From assembly GCF_016863615.1 (NCBI RefSeq), contig NZ_BOPF01000028.1, positions 62,001 to 126,000 of the forward strand: 64,000 nt of DNA, given 5' to 3'. Positions 43,756 through 53,143 of the stretch are shown here, in pieces. Position numbers and translations under genes: made by a program. Below the pieces are notes generated by a model that saw only the letters and a list, made by a program, of their open reading frames with translations, was not told the DNA's origin and searched no databases. Position 1 is the first letter of the stretch, and the number at the start of each line of letters is the position of its first letter. This stretch comes from Virgisporangium aliadipatigenens (GTDB lineage: Bacteria > Actinomycetota > Actinomycetes > Mycobacteriales > Micromonosporaceae).

Positions 43756-44454
43756 CTACGGCCGGCCGAGGTCCCGCGGATGGTCGAACTCGTCCGCCGG
43801 ACACCACACGTTGAGCGTGTACTCCGGCCGCAGCGTCGACCGGTCGAACGGGACCGTGAACCGCTGCCCGTCCGTGAGCACCACCTCGACGGTGTTCGCG
43901 GAGGCGAAGCGCGCCGACTCGTACTGCCGCGGCGGCGGGTCGTTGAACTCCGACCGCGCGCACAGCAGCGGATACCGCGACTCCCGAGTGAGAAGACCGG
44001 CGGGGCGGCGCACCACGAGTTCCTGGCGTTCGCCCCAGCCGTCGGGGCCGGCGGTGATCACCAGCTCCAGCCCCGCCTGCTCGGCGATCCGATGATCGGT
44101 CGGCGGGGCGTCGGAGAGGAACCACAGGGCGCCCGCCACGCAGGACAGCGCCAGCGCCGCCACGGACGCCAGCACGGTGACCACGATCGCTGCCCGCTTG
44201 TCCCGCAGGGTCAGCCAGGCGACCACGATCCCCATGAGCGGCGTACCCACCACGGCGAACGGCGGTGCCCAATATCCCGCCCGCCGCAGGATCACCAGGT
44301 CGAGGGGGTTCCACCAGAGCAGCAGCGAGAGGGTCAGCACGATCAGCGTGAAAACGGCGACCAGCGCGGCGATCCGGCGCGAGGCGCGGGTGGGCCGCAG
44401 CGAACCAGGCGTCGACCTGGGAAGCGTCGACAGCGGGGGCGGTAAGACGGGCAC
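43756..44454 (-). CDS. Hypothetical membrane protein
   Basis: A 232-residue protein with no family I recognise. Three membrane helices: about 30-50 (IAALVAVFTLIVLTLSLLL), 62-82 and 88-110. The external C-terminal domain (about 115-232) contains ELVITAGPDGWGERQELVV, two Cys (LLCARSEF, NVWCPADEF) and VEVVLTDGQRFTVPFD. GTG start at 44454. It has no operon partner; the 13E12 relic lies at its 3' end. Confidence 0.7.
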   Translation of the reverse strand: MPVLPPPLSTLPRSTPGSLRPTRASRRIAALVAVFTLIVLTLSLLLWWNPLDLVILRRAGYWAPPFAVVGTPLMGIVVAWLTLRDKRAAIVVTVLASVAALALSCVAGALWFLSDAPPTDHRIAEQAGLELVITAGPDGWGERQELVVRRPAGLLTRESRYPLLCARSEFNDPPPRQYESARFASANTVEVVLTDGQRFTVPFDRSTLRPEYTLNVWCPADEFDHPRDLGRP

Positions 44455-44647
44455 CCGACCGATGGTCGATCATGCCCGGCCGGCAGCGCGTCGCCCGCGC
44501 CGAGCCCTGGCACGAAGCCGGGGTTCGACGCCGAGGGTTGACGTCGGAGAACCGGACGGCGAACGTGAATCCCGTTGGCCGTACCGCAAAAGGCATGAAC
44601 GCCGTCCCGCACAAAGGCTGAACGCCGCACCGCGAAGGGGATCAACC

Positions 44648-45109
44648 ATGAGCGTCAAGGTCACCCAGCCGTCCGACAACGAGATCCGGCTCGTCCGGGT
44701 TTTCGCCGCGCCGCCCGAGCTCGTCTTCGCCGCGCACACCCGGGCGGAATACCTGAAGCAGTGGTGGGGCCGGGGCAATCCGCTCGACGTCGAGATCGAC
44801 CTACGGGTCGGCGGCACCTACCGGTTCGTCGAGCACGCGCCCGACGGGGAGCTGTACGCGTTCCGGGGCGAGTTCCGTGAGCTGGAGCCGCCGGGGCGGA
44901 TCGTGCAGACGTTCGAGTTCGAGGGGATGCCGGGGCACGTGGCCGTCGAGACGCTCACGCTCGAGGCGCACGACGGCGGGACGTTGATGACGAGCACGAC
45001 GTGGTTCGACTCGAAGGAGGATCGCGACGGGATGCTGGAGACCGGCATGGTCGAGGGGACGGAGCAGTCGTTCGCCGCGCTCGACAAGATGCTCGCGGCA
45101 GCCGGCTAG
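44648..45109 (+). CDS. AHSA1/SRPBCC-domain protein
   Basis: A 153-residue START-like protein of the AHSA1 family. VRVFAAPPELVFAAHTRAEY, LKQWWGRGN, LRVGGTYRFVEHAPDGE, YAFRGEFRELEPPGRIVQTF and a C-terminal DGMLETGMVEGTEQSF helix are all typical. It binds a hydrophobic ligand in a helix-grip pocket. AAGGGG lies eight bases before the ATG. No ArsR partner is adjacent. Convergent with the DUF742 gene (overlap 45106-45109). Confidence 0.9.
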   Translation: MSVKVTQPSDNEIRLVRVFAAPPELVFAAHTRAEYLKQWWGRGNPLDVEIDLRVGGTYRFVEHAPDGELYAFRGEFRELEPPGRIVQTFEFEGMPGHVAVETLTLEAHDGGTLMTSTTWFDSKEDRDGMLETGMVEGTEQSFAALDKMLAAAG

Positions 45110-45420
45110 AGGTGCTTGATGTGGCGCAGGATGCGGTGCAGGGCCTCGTCGTCGATCTCCTGACGGATCGTGCACATGACGTGGCCCGCCGCGTCCAGGT
45201 CGTCGACGAGTTTCCACGTGTCGGTGAGCGGGATGTCGAGCGTCGCCGCGATCTCCGCCACCGAACGGGGATTGAGGCACAGCCGCGCGACCCGCCGGCT
45301 GTCGGGGCTCAACGGTGCGGACAGCGCCGCCGGTGCCGTGGCCACGATCGTGTCCACCCCCAGGTCAGCCGGAACCGGGCGAGCGTAGTCGCTAGCCTGG
45401 CCGTTCGGCCGATCCGTCAT
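45106..45420 (-). CDS. DUF742 (CvnC-like) protein, orphan
   Basis: A 104-residue winged-helix-like DUF742 protein. Core: RRVARLCLNPRSVAEIAATL, then DIPLTDTWKLVDDLDAAGHV. In actinomycetes DUF742 is normally the third gene of conservons (kinase-like CvnA, roadblock CvnB, DUF742 CvnC, small GTPase CvnD). None of the other three is adjacent, so this is an orphan. It probably binds a roadblock/GTPase complex encoded elsewhere. The 47-base upstream gap contains a short GCTTC/GAAGC hairpin. Confidence 0.88.
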   Translation of the reverse strand: MTDRPNGQASDYARPVPADLGVDTIVATAPAALSAPLSPDSRRVARLCLNPRSVAEIAATLDIPLTDTWKLVDDLDAAGHVMCTIRQEIDDEALHRILRHIKHL

Positions 45421-45467
45421 ACGGCCATATTCGCTTCTTCGCGAAGCCTGTGCAATCTGCGGTCCGA

Positions 45468-47864
45468 TTACATACAGTGATCTTCGGCGAATGTAACGTT
45501 TCGAATTGGAGCCGTCGCTAATAGCCGTTCGACAAAGAACATATCCGCGAGCGCGGACGGCTCGAGCGGTCGGGCGAATAGGAATCCCTGACCGAGGCGG
45601 TAGCCGAGGTCGTGAAGGAACGCGGCCTGCTCCGGCGTCTCGATTCCCTCGGCCACCGCGGACAGCTCCAACGACCTGGCCATCTGCACCACGGCGGTGG
45701 CCACGGTCGACTGGCGGGCGACGGTCGTTACCCGGTCGACGAACGACCGGTCCAGCTTCAACGCGTCGACCGGGCAGGTCAGCAGCAGTCCGAGCGAGGA
45801 CGCGGCGGTGCCGAAGTCGTCCAGCGCGAGGCCGATCCCCTGGGCGCGCAGTGCGTGCAGGGTGGCGATCGTCGGCGCGTCGGAGAGCACACCCGACTCG
45901 GTGACCTCGATCGTCAGGAGTTCGGCGGGCATGCCGGTCTCGGCGAGCACGGCCGCCACGTCGTCGGCGAACCCGGCCTCCTGCAGCTGGCGGCCGGAGA
46001 CGTTGACATTCATCCGCAGGGCGCGGGCCCGCGGATGCTGCGCGCGCCACTCGACCGCCTGCCGGCACGCCTCGCGCAGGATCCAGCGGCCGAGCGGCAC
46101 GATCAGCCCGGTCTGCTCCGCGATCGGGATGAAGTCGCCCGGCGACATCGGCCCGCGCACCGGGCTGTGCCAGCGCACCAGCGCCTCCACGCCCACGAGG
46201 TCCCCCTCCGGCAGCGTTACGATCGGCTGGTAGAGCAGGTGGAACTCGTTCGCGCCGATCGCGTCGCGCAGCAGCGACGTCAGCCGGGCCGTCTCCAGGA
46301 TCCGCGCGGTCATGTTCGGGGTGTAGGCGGCGTATCCGCCCTTGCCGCTGTCCTTGGCCGCGTACATGGCGATGTCGGCCTTACGGATCAGCTCGTCCAG
46401 GGTGTCCTCGCCGTCGGCGACCGCGACGCCGACGCTCGCCCGCGTCATGATCTCCGAGCTGGCGGCCCGCACCGGCCGGCTCACGGCGGCGAGCAGTTCC
46501 GCCGCGTACGCCGAGCCGTCGCCGCCGGACTCCCGCCCGCGCAGCAGCACGGCGAACTCGTCACCGCCGAGGCGTGCCACCACGTCGCCGTCCCGGGTGG
46601 CGCCGCGCAGCCGCGCGGCGACCGCCACCAGCATCGCGTCGCCGGCCGCGTGGCCGAGCGTGTCGTTCACCGCCTTGAAGTCGTCCAGGTCGATGAGCAG
46701 CAGGTAGAGGCGTTCGCCGGGGGCGCGGCCGGCGAGCGCGCCGGAGACCGCGTCGACGAAGGCGGTCCGGTTGAACAGGCCGGTCATGCCGTCCTGCAGC
46801 GCCTGCTCGCGCAGCCGCCCCTCCTTGTCGCGCACCTCCAGCAGGGCCGCGTCCAGGCGGTCGATCAGGCGGAAGTTGTCGCGGAACGCGAGGACCTGCC
46901 GGACCACGACGATCGCGGTCACGGCCACGGCGCCGCCGATGGCACCCCACACGTGTGTGTCCAGGCCGTCCGGCAGGGTCACGATCATGGTGGCGAACGT
47001 CACGAGCACGGCCGCGTACGGCAGCAGCCGGTAGGGCTTCTCGCGCAGGGGGATGAGCGCGGTCGGATTGCCGCGCTGGCGCAGTTCCTGGATCCGCGGC
47101 CCGAACATGAGCACCAGCGACGGCAGCAACCGCAGTGCGAGCGTCGCCGACCCCACGGTCTCGGCCGAGTAGTCGACCGGCGCGACGAAGGCGCCGACCC
47201 CCTGCAGGAACGCGGCCGTCACCAGCGGCAGGGCCGCCAGCCGGGTCGCGGGCGGCACCGCCGCGAGGGTCACCCGGATCGCCGAGAACCCCGCGACCAG
47301 CACCAACGCCACGGTCATCACGCCGGTGGTCGCGTCGACGTCGCCGCCCCCGCCGCTCGCCAGCACCGCCCACGCGAGAACGCCGCTCGCCACCATCACG
47401 GTCGCCGAGTCGAGCCAGAAGCGCAGCCGCGCCCCGGGCGAACCGGTGCCGCTCGGGTAGATCAGCATGTTGACGACCATCACGGCCAGGCCGGCGACCA
47501 GCAGCACGGACTGGAGCACGCCGCCGTTGACGTCGCCCGGGGTCATGCGCCCCCACGTGTCGACCAGTTGCGCACCGTCGCCGGCCGTGAACATCCCGAC
47601 CGCGATCGTCAGCCCGAGCCAGAACCGGCGCACGATCGGGTTCACCGCCGAGATCCGCACCAGCCGCAGCGTCAGCACCATCATGCCGAGGTCGGCGACC
47701 ATGATCATCGGCCAGAACGCCGCGAGCTTGGTGTGCGCGGAGGCGGGCCACGCGAGGAACCACCCGACGGCGGCGAGCGACGACCCGGCGAGCCCGACGA
47801 GTACCGGATCGCGCCACAGCGGCACAGCACGCCCGCGGCCTGCTGCCGGATCAGCAGCGTGCAC
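45468..47864 (-). CDS. Membrane GGDEF/EAL protein (c-di-GMP synthesis/breakdown)
   Basis: A 798-residue protein. About nine or ten N-terminal helices (20-310) form a MASE-like sensor. The GGDEF domain has an intact A-site VARLGGDEFAVLL (around residue 434) and FKAVNDTLGHAAGDAML. The EAL domain has GVEALVRWHSP, LRMNVNVSGRQL, LALDDFGTAASSLGLL, VDALKLDRSFV and AVAEGIETPEQ, so metal and catalytic residues are present. It can in principle make and degrade c-di-GMP, which controls development in actinomycetes. The GTG at 47864 has GAGAAGGGA upstream. Confidence 0.92.
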   Translation of the reverse strand: MHAADPAAGRGRAVPLWRDPVLVGLAGSSLAAVGWFLAWPASAHTKLAAFWPMIMVADLGMMVLTLRLVRISAVNPIVRRFWLGLTIAVGMFTAGDGAQLVDTWGRMTPGDVNGGVLQSVLLVAGLAVMVVNMLIYPSGTGSPGARLRFWLDSATVMVASGVLAWAVLASGGGGDVDATTGVMTVALVLVAGFSAIRVTLAAVPPATRLAALPLVTAAFLQGVGAFVAPVDYSAETVGSATLALRLLPSLVLMFGPRIQELRQRGNPTALIPLREKPYRLLPYAAVLVTFATMIVTLPDGLDTHVWGAIGGAVAVTAIVVVRQVLAFRDNFRLIDRLDAALLEVRDKEGRLREQALQDGMTGLFNRTAFVDAVSGALAGRAPGERLYLLLIDLDDFKAVNDTLGHAAGDAMLVAVAARLRGATRDGDVVARLGGDEFAVLLRGRESGGDGSAYAAELLAAVSRPVRAASSEIMTRASVGVAVADGEDTLDELIRKADIAMYAAKDSGKGGYAAYTPNMTARILETARLTSLLRDAIGANEFHLLYQPIVTLPEGDLVGVEALVRWHSPVRGPMSPGDFIPIAEQTGLIVPLGRWILREACRQAVEWRAQHPRARALRMNVNVSGRQLQEAGFADDVAAVLAETGMPAELLTIEVTESGVLSDAPTIATLHALRAQGIGLALDDFGTAASSLGLLLTCPVDALKLDRSFVDRVTTVARQSTVATAVVQMARSLELSAVAEGIETPEQAAFLHDLGYRLGQGFLFARPLEPSALADMFFVERLLATAPIRNVTFAEDHCM

Positions 47865-47938
47865 GCCAGGGGTCCCTTCTCGCGGCAGATGTCGATCTAC
47901 TCGTCGGCGCCGCGAGGCGGAAGTTGAGCGGATGTGAC

Positions 47939-47969
47939 AACGGGCCCGGGGGCAATCCCCGGGCCCGTT
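47939..47969. terminator. 13-bp hairpin terminator after the subtilase gene
   Basis: AACGGGCCCGGGG (47939-47951), loop GCAAT, CCCCGGGCCCGTT (47957-47969), a perfect stem 12 bases past the subtilase stop. On the minus strand it is followed by GTCACATCC, with no real T-run. Confidence 0.75.
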
Positions 47970-47981
47970 GCGGTGTGTGCC

Positions 47982-49859
47982 TTACAGCGTCAGGGTCCAG
48001 CTGTTGATGTAACCGGTGTCCAGCGACGCGGCGTCCTGCACGCGGAGGTTCCACGTGCCGTCGGCCTGCTCACCGGCGAGGTTGACCGTGAAGGTCTGGT
48101 CCACGTTGTCCGCCGAGCCGCCGCTGCGGTTGAGCAGCGTGTAGACCGAGCCGTCCGGCGCGATCAGGCTGACGACCAGGTCGCCCCGGTAGGTGTGGAC
48201 GATGTGCACCTCGGCCGTGCTGCCGGCCGACGCGGCCCGCCCGCAGCCGTTGATCGTGATCGGGCTGCTCACCGTCGAGTTGTCGGAGATGGTGTAGTCC
48301 TGCGAGTTGGTGCCGGAGCAGCCCGGCGCGCCGACCACCGTCAGGGTGTAGGTCGCCGTCTTGACGGCGCTGCTGCCGGTGCCGGTGATCGTCACCGGGT
48401 AGGTGCCGCCCGGCGTCGACGCCGAGGTGGCGATCGTCAGCGTCGACGAACCGCCCGACGTGACCGAGGTCGGGCTGAACGTCGCCGTCGCGCCGCTCGG
48501 CAGGCCGCTCGCCGAGAACGCCACGGACTGCGCCGAGCCGCCCGTGGTGGCGGTGGAGACCGTCGCCGTGACGGAGCCGCCCGCGTTCGTCGAGCCCGCG
48601 GTCGGGCTGACGGCCACCGAGAAGTCGCTCGCCGGCAGGCCGGAGTTGTCGACGTACAGCAGCTTGTTGGGGGAGCCGGTGCCCGGGCTGGTGACGACGT
48701 TCGGGGTCGCGTCGTTGCTCAGCTTCGAGGCGACCTGCGCCGGCGTGTAGCTCGGGTTCTGGGCCAGGACCAGGGCGGCCGCGCCGACGACGTGCGGCGT
48801 GGCCATCGAGGTGCCGCTGATGGTGTTGGTGTTGGTGGCGCCGCCGATCCACGCCGACGTGATGCCGGAGCCGGGCGCGAAGATGTCCAGGCAGGTGCCG
48901 ATGTTGGAGTACGACGCGCGGGCGTCGGTGTTGGTGGTGGCGCCGACCGTGATGGCGTTCGGGGTGCTGGCGGGGGAGACCTGGCAGGCGTTGGACCCGT
49001 TCTCGTTGCCGGCCGCCACGCCGTAGGTGACGCCGTCGGCGATGGAGTTGGTGACGGCCTGGTTGAGCGCCGTGTTGAGGCCGCCGCCGAGGCTCATGTT
49101 CGCCACGGCCAGCTCACCCGGGTCGTGGTCGCCGGTGACCCAGTCGATGCCGGCGATGACCTGGTCCCAGGTGCCGCTGCCGGAGCAGTTCAGGACGCGG
49201 ACGCCGACCAGCGTCACGCCCTTGGCCACGCCGTAGGTGTTGCCGCCGACGGTGCCGGAGACGTGGGTGCCGTGCCCCTGGCAGTCGGTGGCGTCGTTGT
49301 CGTTGTCGATGGTGTCGCGCCCGGAGACGGCCCGGCCGCCGAAGTCGTTGTGGCCGAAGTTGATGCCGGTGTCGACGATGTACGCGCGCACCGTCGAGGC
49401 CAGGGTCGGGTAGGTGTAGGAGTTGTTCAGCGGCAGCGCCCGCTGGTCGATGCGGTCCAGGCCCCAGGAGGGGGTCGGCGCCTGGGTGCCGCTGGCCTGG
49501 ACGGTGTGGTTCTGCGTCACGTAGCGGACCGTCGGGTCGGCGGCGAGCTTGCGGGCGGCGTCCGCGGACATGTTCGCCGCGAAGCCGCGCAGCGCGTGCT
49601 GATAGGTGCGCGCGACGGTGGCGTTGTACTGCGTCGCGAGCGAAGTGGCGGTGGCCTGCACGCCGGCGCTGCTGACCGCGAGGTCGTTCAGCACGACGAT
49701 GTAGGAGTCGGCGATGGCGGTCGCCCCACCTGCGTCGAGGATGGTGCCCTCCGCGGGAGCGGCACTGGCCGGCGTGCCGGCCGCGACGGCGAGCGCCGCC
49801 GCCGCGATCAGGAAACCGGACCGGCGCAAACCGGTCCGGGTCGTTCCTGCCTTGCCCAT
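47982..49859 (-). CDS. Secreted subtilisin-family (S8) protease with P-domain-like C-terminus
   Basis: A 625-residue exported protease. Signal peptide (about 1-33), inhibitor I9 propeptide (YIVVLNDL to [10 protein letters not shown]), then the catalytic domain with Asp163 ([14 protein letters not shown]), His196 ([12 protein letters not shown]) and Ser351 ([13 protein letters not shown]). Next an Ig-like domain rich in Ser/Thr/Gly (about 400-500), then a domain with [14 protein letters not shown] and [19 protein letters not shown], the proprotein-convertase P-domain pattern. Likely an extracellular general protease, self-activated. An AT-rich promoter region (about 49921-49995) precedes it. 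Confidence 0.95.
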   Translation of the reverse strand: MGKAGTTRTGLRRSGFLIAAAALAVAAGTPASAAPAEGTILDAGGATAIADSYIVVLNDLAVSSAGVQATATSLATQYNATVARTYQHALRGFAANMSADAARKLAADPTVRYVTQNHTVQASGTQAPTPSWGLDRIDQRALPLNNSYTYPTLASTVRAYIVDTGINFGHNDFGGRAVSGRDTIDNDNDATDCQGHGTHVSGTVGGNTYGVAKGVTLVGVRVLNCSGSGTWDQVIAGIDWVTGDHDPGELAVANMSLGGGLNTALNQAVTNSIADGVTYGVAAGNENGSNACQVSPASTPNAITVGATTNTDARASYSNIGTCLDIFAPGSGITSAWIGGATNTNTISGTSMATPHVVGAAALVLAQNPSYTPAQVASKLSNDATPNVVTSPGTGSPNKLLYVDNSGLPASDFSVAVSPTAGSTNAGGSVTATVSTATTGGSAQSVAFSASGLPSGATATFSPTSVTSGGSSTLTIATSASTPGGTYPVTITGTGSSAVKTATYTLTVVGAPGCSGTNSQDYTISDNSTVSSPITINGCGRAASAGSTAEVHIVHTYRGDLVVSLIAPDGSVYTLLNRSGGSADNVDQTFTVNLAGEQADGTWNLRVQDAASLDTGYINSWTLTL

Positions 49860-49932
49860 GTGGTTCCTTCCCCCTACCCCTGGTGACCGATCCCCGCTCC
49901 GACGATCGAAGCGGGTCGATCAGTATGTGAGG

Positions 49933-49958
49933 CGTAATGGTAAGGACCACGTATTACG
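49933..49958. promoter_or_regulatory. AT-rich promoter region with CGTAAT/ATTACG dyad
   Basis: CGTAAT (49933-49938) and ATTACG (49953-49958) form a spaced dyad about 75-100 bases upstream of the subtilase ATG, in a tract (49921-49995) far richer in A/T than its surroundings. A promoter and operator are plausible; no exact boxes are claimed. Confidence 0.4.
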
Positions 49959-50003
49959 ATTGATAGATATAGGCGTGCGTCATTGTAATGCCGTACACTG
50001 CGC

Positions 50004-50017
50004 CCCGGATTTCCGGG
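50004..50017. terminator. Small hairpin after the ceramidase stop
   Basis: CCCGGA (50004-50009), TT, TCCGGG (50012-50017), immediately beyond the ceramidase stop. Only about five pairs can form around a four-base loop; a weak terminator. Confidence 0.35.
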
Positions 50018-50018
50018 C

Positions 50019-52058
50019 CTAGGTGACGGTAAATGGGCGACTCGTGCCCGTGAACGCGGTTATCCTCCCGGTCCATCCGTTTTTCCAGTCACCGTGATGC
50101 ACGATCCGATAGACGCCCGTCGGGATGTCCAGCGGAATCTCCCAGGTGATTTCCGCCTTCGAATCCGCGACGCTGTGCCGCGTCCAGCGATAGACGGTCT
50201 CCCAGTCGTCGTCGTCCGCGACCGTGTGCCAGGTCGTTCCCTCCTGGCGTTGGATTTCGAGGAACGTCCCCTCGGTGCGCAGGTTGTTCTTCGGGTGTCC
50301 GCTCCAGAAGACGGCCCGTGCCGTACCGCCCCGCGGGTACGAGGCGGCCGGCTCCTCGGCGACCTGACCGAAGCTCACCCCGCCCGGAGTGGTGTCGAAG
50401 ACGACGCCGAGCCCCACGACGACCTGGTCGTCCGAGAGGTCCCGCGGCGTCACCGCGCTCGGCGTCGGCTGCCCCGCCCGCAGCGCGGCGGCCACCGCCG
50501 TGAACTCCTGCGTGAACGCCGGAAGCGTCCACCGCCCGAACAGCGTCGAGCCGCCCTCGTAGTGCTGCGCGTCGTACTCCTCCGGCGTCGTCACGTAGTT
50601 CGCGTAGGCGTTCGCGTAGCCGGCCAGCAGTACGTGCCGCGCCGCGGGCCCCATCGCCGCCCGCACCGCGTCGGTCAGCCGCGCACCCGCCACGATCGTG
50701 AACTCCGCCGGCGCCGCCGCCAGCACCAGCGGGCCGATCCGCACCACCTGCACCGGCAGCACCTCCGGCGTCCACGGGTACGGCGCCTGCGTCCCCGTCG
50801 CGAGGAACACGTCCTTCGGCGCCTGGCACGCCCGCAGCTGCGGGGACGGCGCGGACACCAGGATCCCGGCCGCCAGCAGCAGTGGGTTCGAGCGCAGCGA
50901 ACCCTCGTCGGCGAAGTCCGGCCCGGGCGCGTCCTCGGCCCCCGCCGTGAACGCCTCACCGAGCGCCGCCTGGCACGTCCGGTGCGTGGCGCCGTCGCCG
51001 GTGAACTCCGGCCGAACGTCCACAGTGGACATGTTCACGTAGCGGAGGCGGCCGCCGACCGGGCCGGTGAGTTCCTCCGTGGCGTTCGCGAACGCCTGCC
51101 GCGCCGCCGCGTCCTGGCGCTGGCCGATGATGCGGGTGCTCTCCGTGCGGTCGTCGACGGGGCCCTGAGAGCCGCCGCCGCGCAGGTTCGGCGACATGTC
51201 GCCGGCGGCCGTCTGCGCGAACGCCGTCACCATGCCGGGCGCCGAGCGTTCCCACGCCCACTCGGCGTAGCCCTTGTTGTCGCCGGTGATCAGCGGGTTG
51301 TCCGGGTCCATCGAGGTTCCGTGCGTGGGGAACCAGCTGATCGCGCCGACCGGCTGCCCGCCGCGCGCCAGTTTCAGCACCGTCATGCGGGAGTCGATCG
51401 CGTCCGGGAAGCGCGCCCGGTCGGCCGCCGGATTCAGGTCGAACGCCGCCCGCGAACGGTTCACCGACGCGTTCGTCAGCGTCGACGTTCCGATGTGGAC
51501 GGTGCCGGGGGCGAGGTTCGCGTGCGCCCGTTCGATCGAACGCACGATGCCCGACACGATGGCCTCGTACGTCTTGGGCTGGTAGCCCAGGATCGTCAGG
51601 TTGTAGAGCGTGTAGTGCGAGTGCCCGCCCGGTCCGGAGTGGCTGTGAGTGGCCGACAGGATCGTGTTGTCGGCGGTGTACACGCCGCCCATCCGGCTCG
51701 ACAGGCGGCGGATCACCTCCAGGTGCACGCCCTGGAAGAGCTGGCCCACGTCGACGTTGACGAACACGGCACGCCCGCCGCCCGGCTGCGCGACGACGAA
51801 CGCCCGCGCCCACTGGCGTTGCTTGACGCCGGCCGTCTTCTGGTCGACGCGGGCGTTGCCCATCATGCCGACCTCGGCGGCCTCGCCGGTGACGTCGGCC
51901 TTCCCGACGCCCACCAGGTACGGCGGGTCGGCGGCCGCGCCGGCGGCCGGTGGTATCCAGGTCGCCACCGCGACGACGAGGGCGACGACGAGAGCGATGA
52001 CGAGCGGGACGGCTGATGGGCGGAGGGGCTTCAAGTGCGGGGGTCTCATGTGAAACAT
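50019..52058 (-). CDS. Secreted neutral/alkaline ceramidase
   Basis: A 679-residue exported amidase of the neutral ceramidase family. A signal anchor/peptide (about 15-42) ends at PAAGAAADP. The zinc site motif is LSATHSHSGPGGHSHY, and the family's substrate-site sequence reads NASVNRSRAAFDLNP. PTHGTSMDPDNPLITGDNKGYA and the late AGYANAYANYVTTPEEYD are equally diagnostic. The C-terminal Ig-like domain (about 550-679) is complete. It cleaves ceramide to sphingosine and fatty acid outside the cell. Two ATGs (52058, 52049) are possible starts; neither has a ribosome site, and AT-rich sequence precedes both. Confidence 0.93.
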   Translation of the reverse strand: MFHMRPPHLKPLRPSAVPLVIALVVALVVAVATWIPPAAGAAADPPYLVGVGKADVTGEAAEVGMMGNARVDQKTAGVKQRQWARAFVVAQPGGGRAVFVNVDVGQLFQGVHLEVIRRLSSRMGGVYTADNTILSATHSHSGPGGHSHYTLYNLTILGYQPKTYEAIVSGIVRSIERAHANLAPGTVHIGTSTLTNASVNRSRAAFDLNPAADRARFPDAIDSRMTVLKLARGGQPVGAISWFPTHGTSMDPDNPLITGDNKGYAEWAWERSAPGMVTAFAQTAAGDMSPNLRGGGSQGPVDDRTESTRIIGQRQDAAARQAFANATEELTGPVGGRLRYVNMSTVDVRPEFTGDGATHRTCQAALGEAFTAGAEDAPGPDFADEGSLRSNPLLLAAGILVSAPSPQLRACQAPKDVFLATGTQAPYPWTPEVLPVQVVRIGPLVLAAAPAEFTIVAGARLTDAVRAAMGPAARHVLLAGYANAYANYVTTPEEYDAQHYEGGSTLFGRWTLPAFTQEFTAVAAALRAGQPTPSAVTPRDLSDDQVVVGLGVVFDTTPGGVSFGQVAEEPAASYPRGGTARAVFWSGHPKNNLRTEGTFLEIQRQEGTTWHTVADDDDWETVYRWTRHSVADSKAEITWEIPLDIPTGVYRIVHHGDWKNGWTGRITAFTGTSRPFTVT
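51018..51030. repeat. Palindromic word GTCCACAGTGGAC, copy 2
   Basis: An exact second copy of the palindrome at 7665-7677, here inside the ceramidase gene. See the first copy for other near-matches. Confidence 0.6.
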
Positions 52059-52121
52059 TTACACATATCAACGTCTGTCGCGCAGCAGGTCAGCGGTAGT
52101 AACTTGTGGCAGGGTGGTCCC

Positions 52122-53096
52122 GTGGGTGCCGCCGATGAGACGCGTGACGGGGTCGCGCTGACCAACCTCGACCAGCCGCTGTTCGACGGGGCCGAGGCCA
52201 CCAAACGGGACCTCGTGGACTACCTCGACGCGGTGGCCGAGCGGATCATCCCGGCGCTGCGCGACCGGCCGCTGTCGGTGCTGCGCGTGCGGCCCGGACA
52301 GCAGCCGTTCATGCAGAAGAACCTGCCGAAGTACACGCCGGACTTCGTGCGGTCCGTGAAGCTGTGGGCCGAGGCGTCGCACCGCGAGATCTCCTACGCG
52401 CTCTGCGAGGAACGCCCGACGCTGCTGTGGCTCGCCAACCAGCGGGCGGTCGAGTACCACCCGACGCTGCTCAGCGTCTCCTCACCCGACCGGCCCACGC
52501 ACCTCGTGCTCGACCTCGACCCGCCCGAGGGCGGCGACTTCTCCGTGGTCGTGGCCGCCGCGCGGCTGATCCGGCGGGTCCTCGACGACGCGGGCCTGGC
52601 CGGCGCGGTCAAGACCAGCGGCGCCAAGGGCATGCACATCTACGTTCCCGTCGCGAGGGATGCGGGGGACGCCGCCGACCTGGCCGCCGCGCAGCGCGCC
52701 GTCGCCGCCCGCGCCGAGCGGCTCGACCCGGCGCTCGCCACGACCGCGTACATCAAGGAGGACCGGCACGGGAAGGTCTTCCTCGACTCGACCCGCGCCG
52801 GCAGCGCGACGGTGGTGGCCGCCTACAGCCCGCGCATCCGCCCCGGCGTACCGGTCTCCTTCCCGGTCTCCTGGGACGAGCTCGACGACGTCACCCCACG
52901 CGACTTCACGATCCGCACGGTGCCCGCGCTGGTGGCCGACCGGGACCCGTGGGCCGAGGCGATGCCCGCCCCGCAGACGCTGCCCGAGGACCTGATCGCC
53001 GAGGGCCACACCATCCCGGTCGCCCGGGTCGTCGCCATGCACGAGGGCAAGCGCCGCAAGCGGGCCGCCGCCGCGAAGGCCGACCCCGCCACCTGA
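52122..53096 (+). CDS. Stand-alone LigD-type polymerase domain (PolDom)
   Basis: A 324-residue archaeo-eukaryotic primase-like polymerase as found in bacterial LigD. Motif I DLDPPEGGDF holds two catalytic aspartates. Motif II VKTSGAKGMHIYVPV is the SGxKGxH loop. DRHGKVFLDSTRAGSATVVA and PRDFTIRTVP complete the fold. No ligase or 3'-phosphoesterase domain is fused, and no ku gene is nearby. It may fill gaps in non-homologous end joining or base-excision repair, preferring ribonucleotides. The GTG at 52122 follows GGCAGGGTGG. Divergent from the ceramidase. Confidence 0.92.
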   Translation: MGAADETRDGVALTNLDQPLFDGAEATKRDLVDYLDAVAERIIPALRDRPLSVLRVRPGQQPFMQKNLPKYTPDFVRSVKLWAEASHREISYALCEERPTLLWLANQRAVEYHPTLLSVSSPDRPTHLVLDLDPPEGGDFSVVVAAARLIRRVLDDAGLAGAVKTSGAKGMHIYVPVARDAGDAADLAAAQRAVAARAERLDPALATTAYIKEDRHGKVFLDSTRAGSATVVAAYSPRIRPGVPVSFPVSWDELDDVTPRDFTIRTVPALVADRDPWAEAMPAPQTLPEDLIAEGHTIPVARVVAMHEGKRRKRAAAAKADPAT

Positions 53097-53143
53097 CTCC
53101 AGGACCCGAGCGCCGCGTCCAGCCTCCCCGGCGGCGCCGCCGA

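Noticed and set aside
43528-44445. 305-residue + frame continuing from the DUF222 remnant
   Set aside because: Beyond about 43752 it is antisense to the membrane-protein gene and loses protein-like character; no HNH motif follows.
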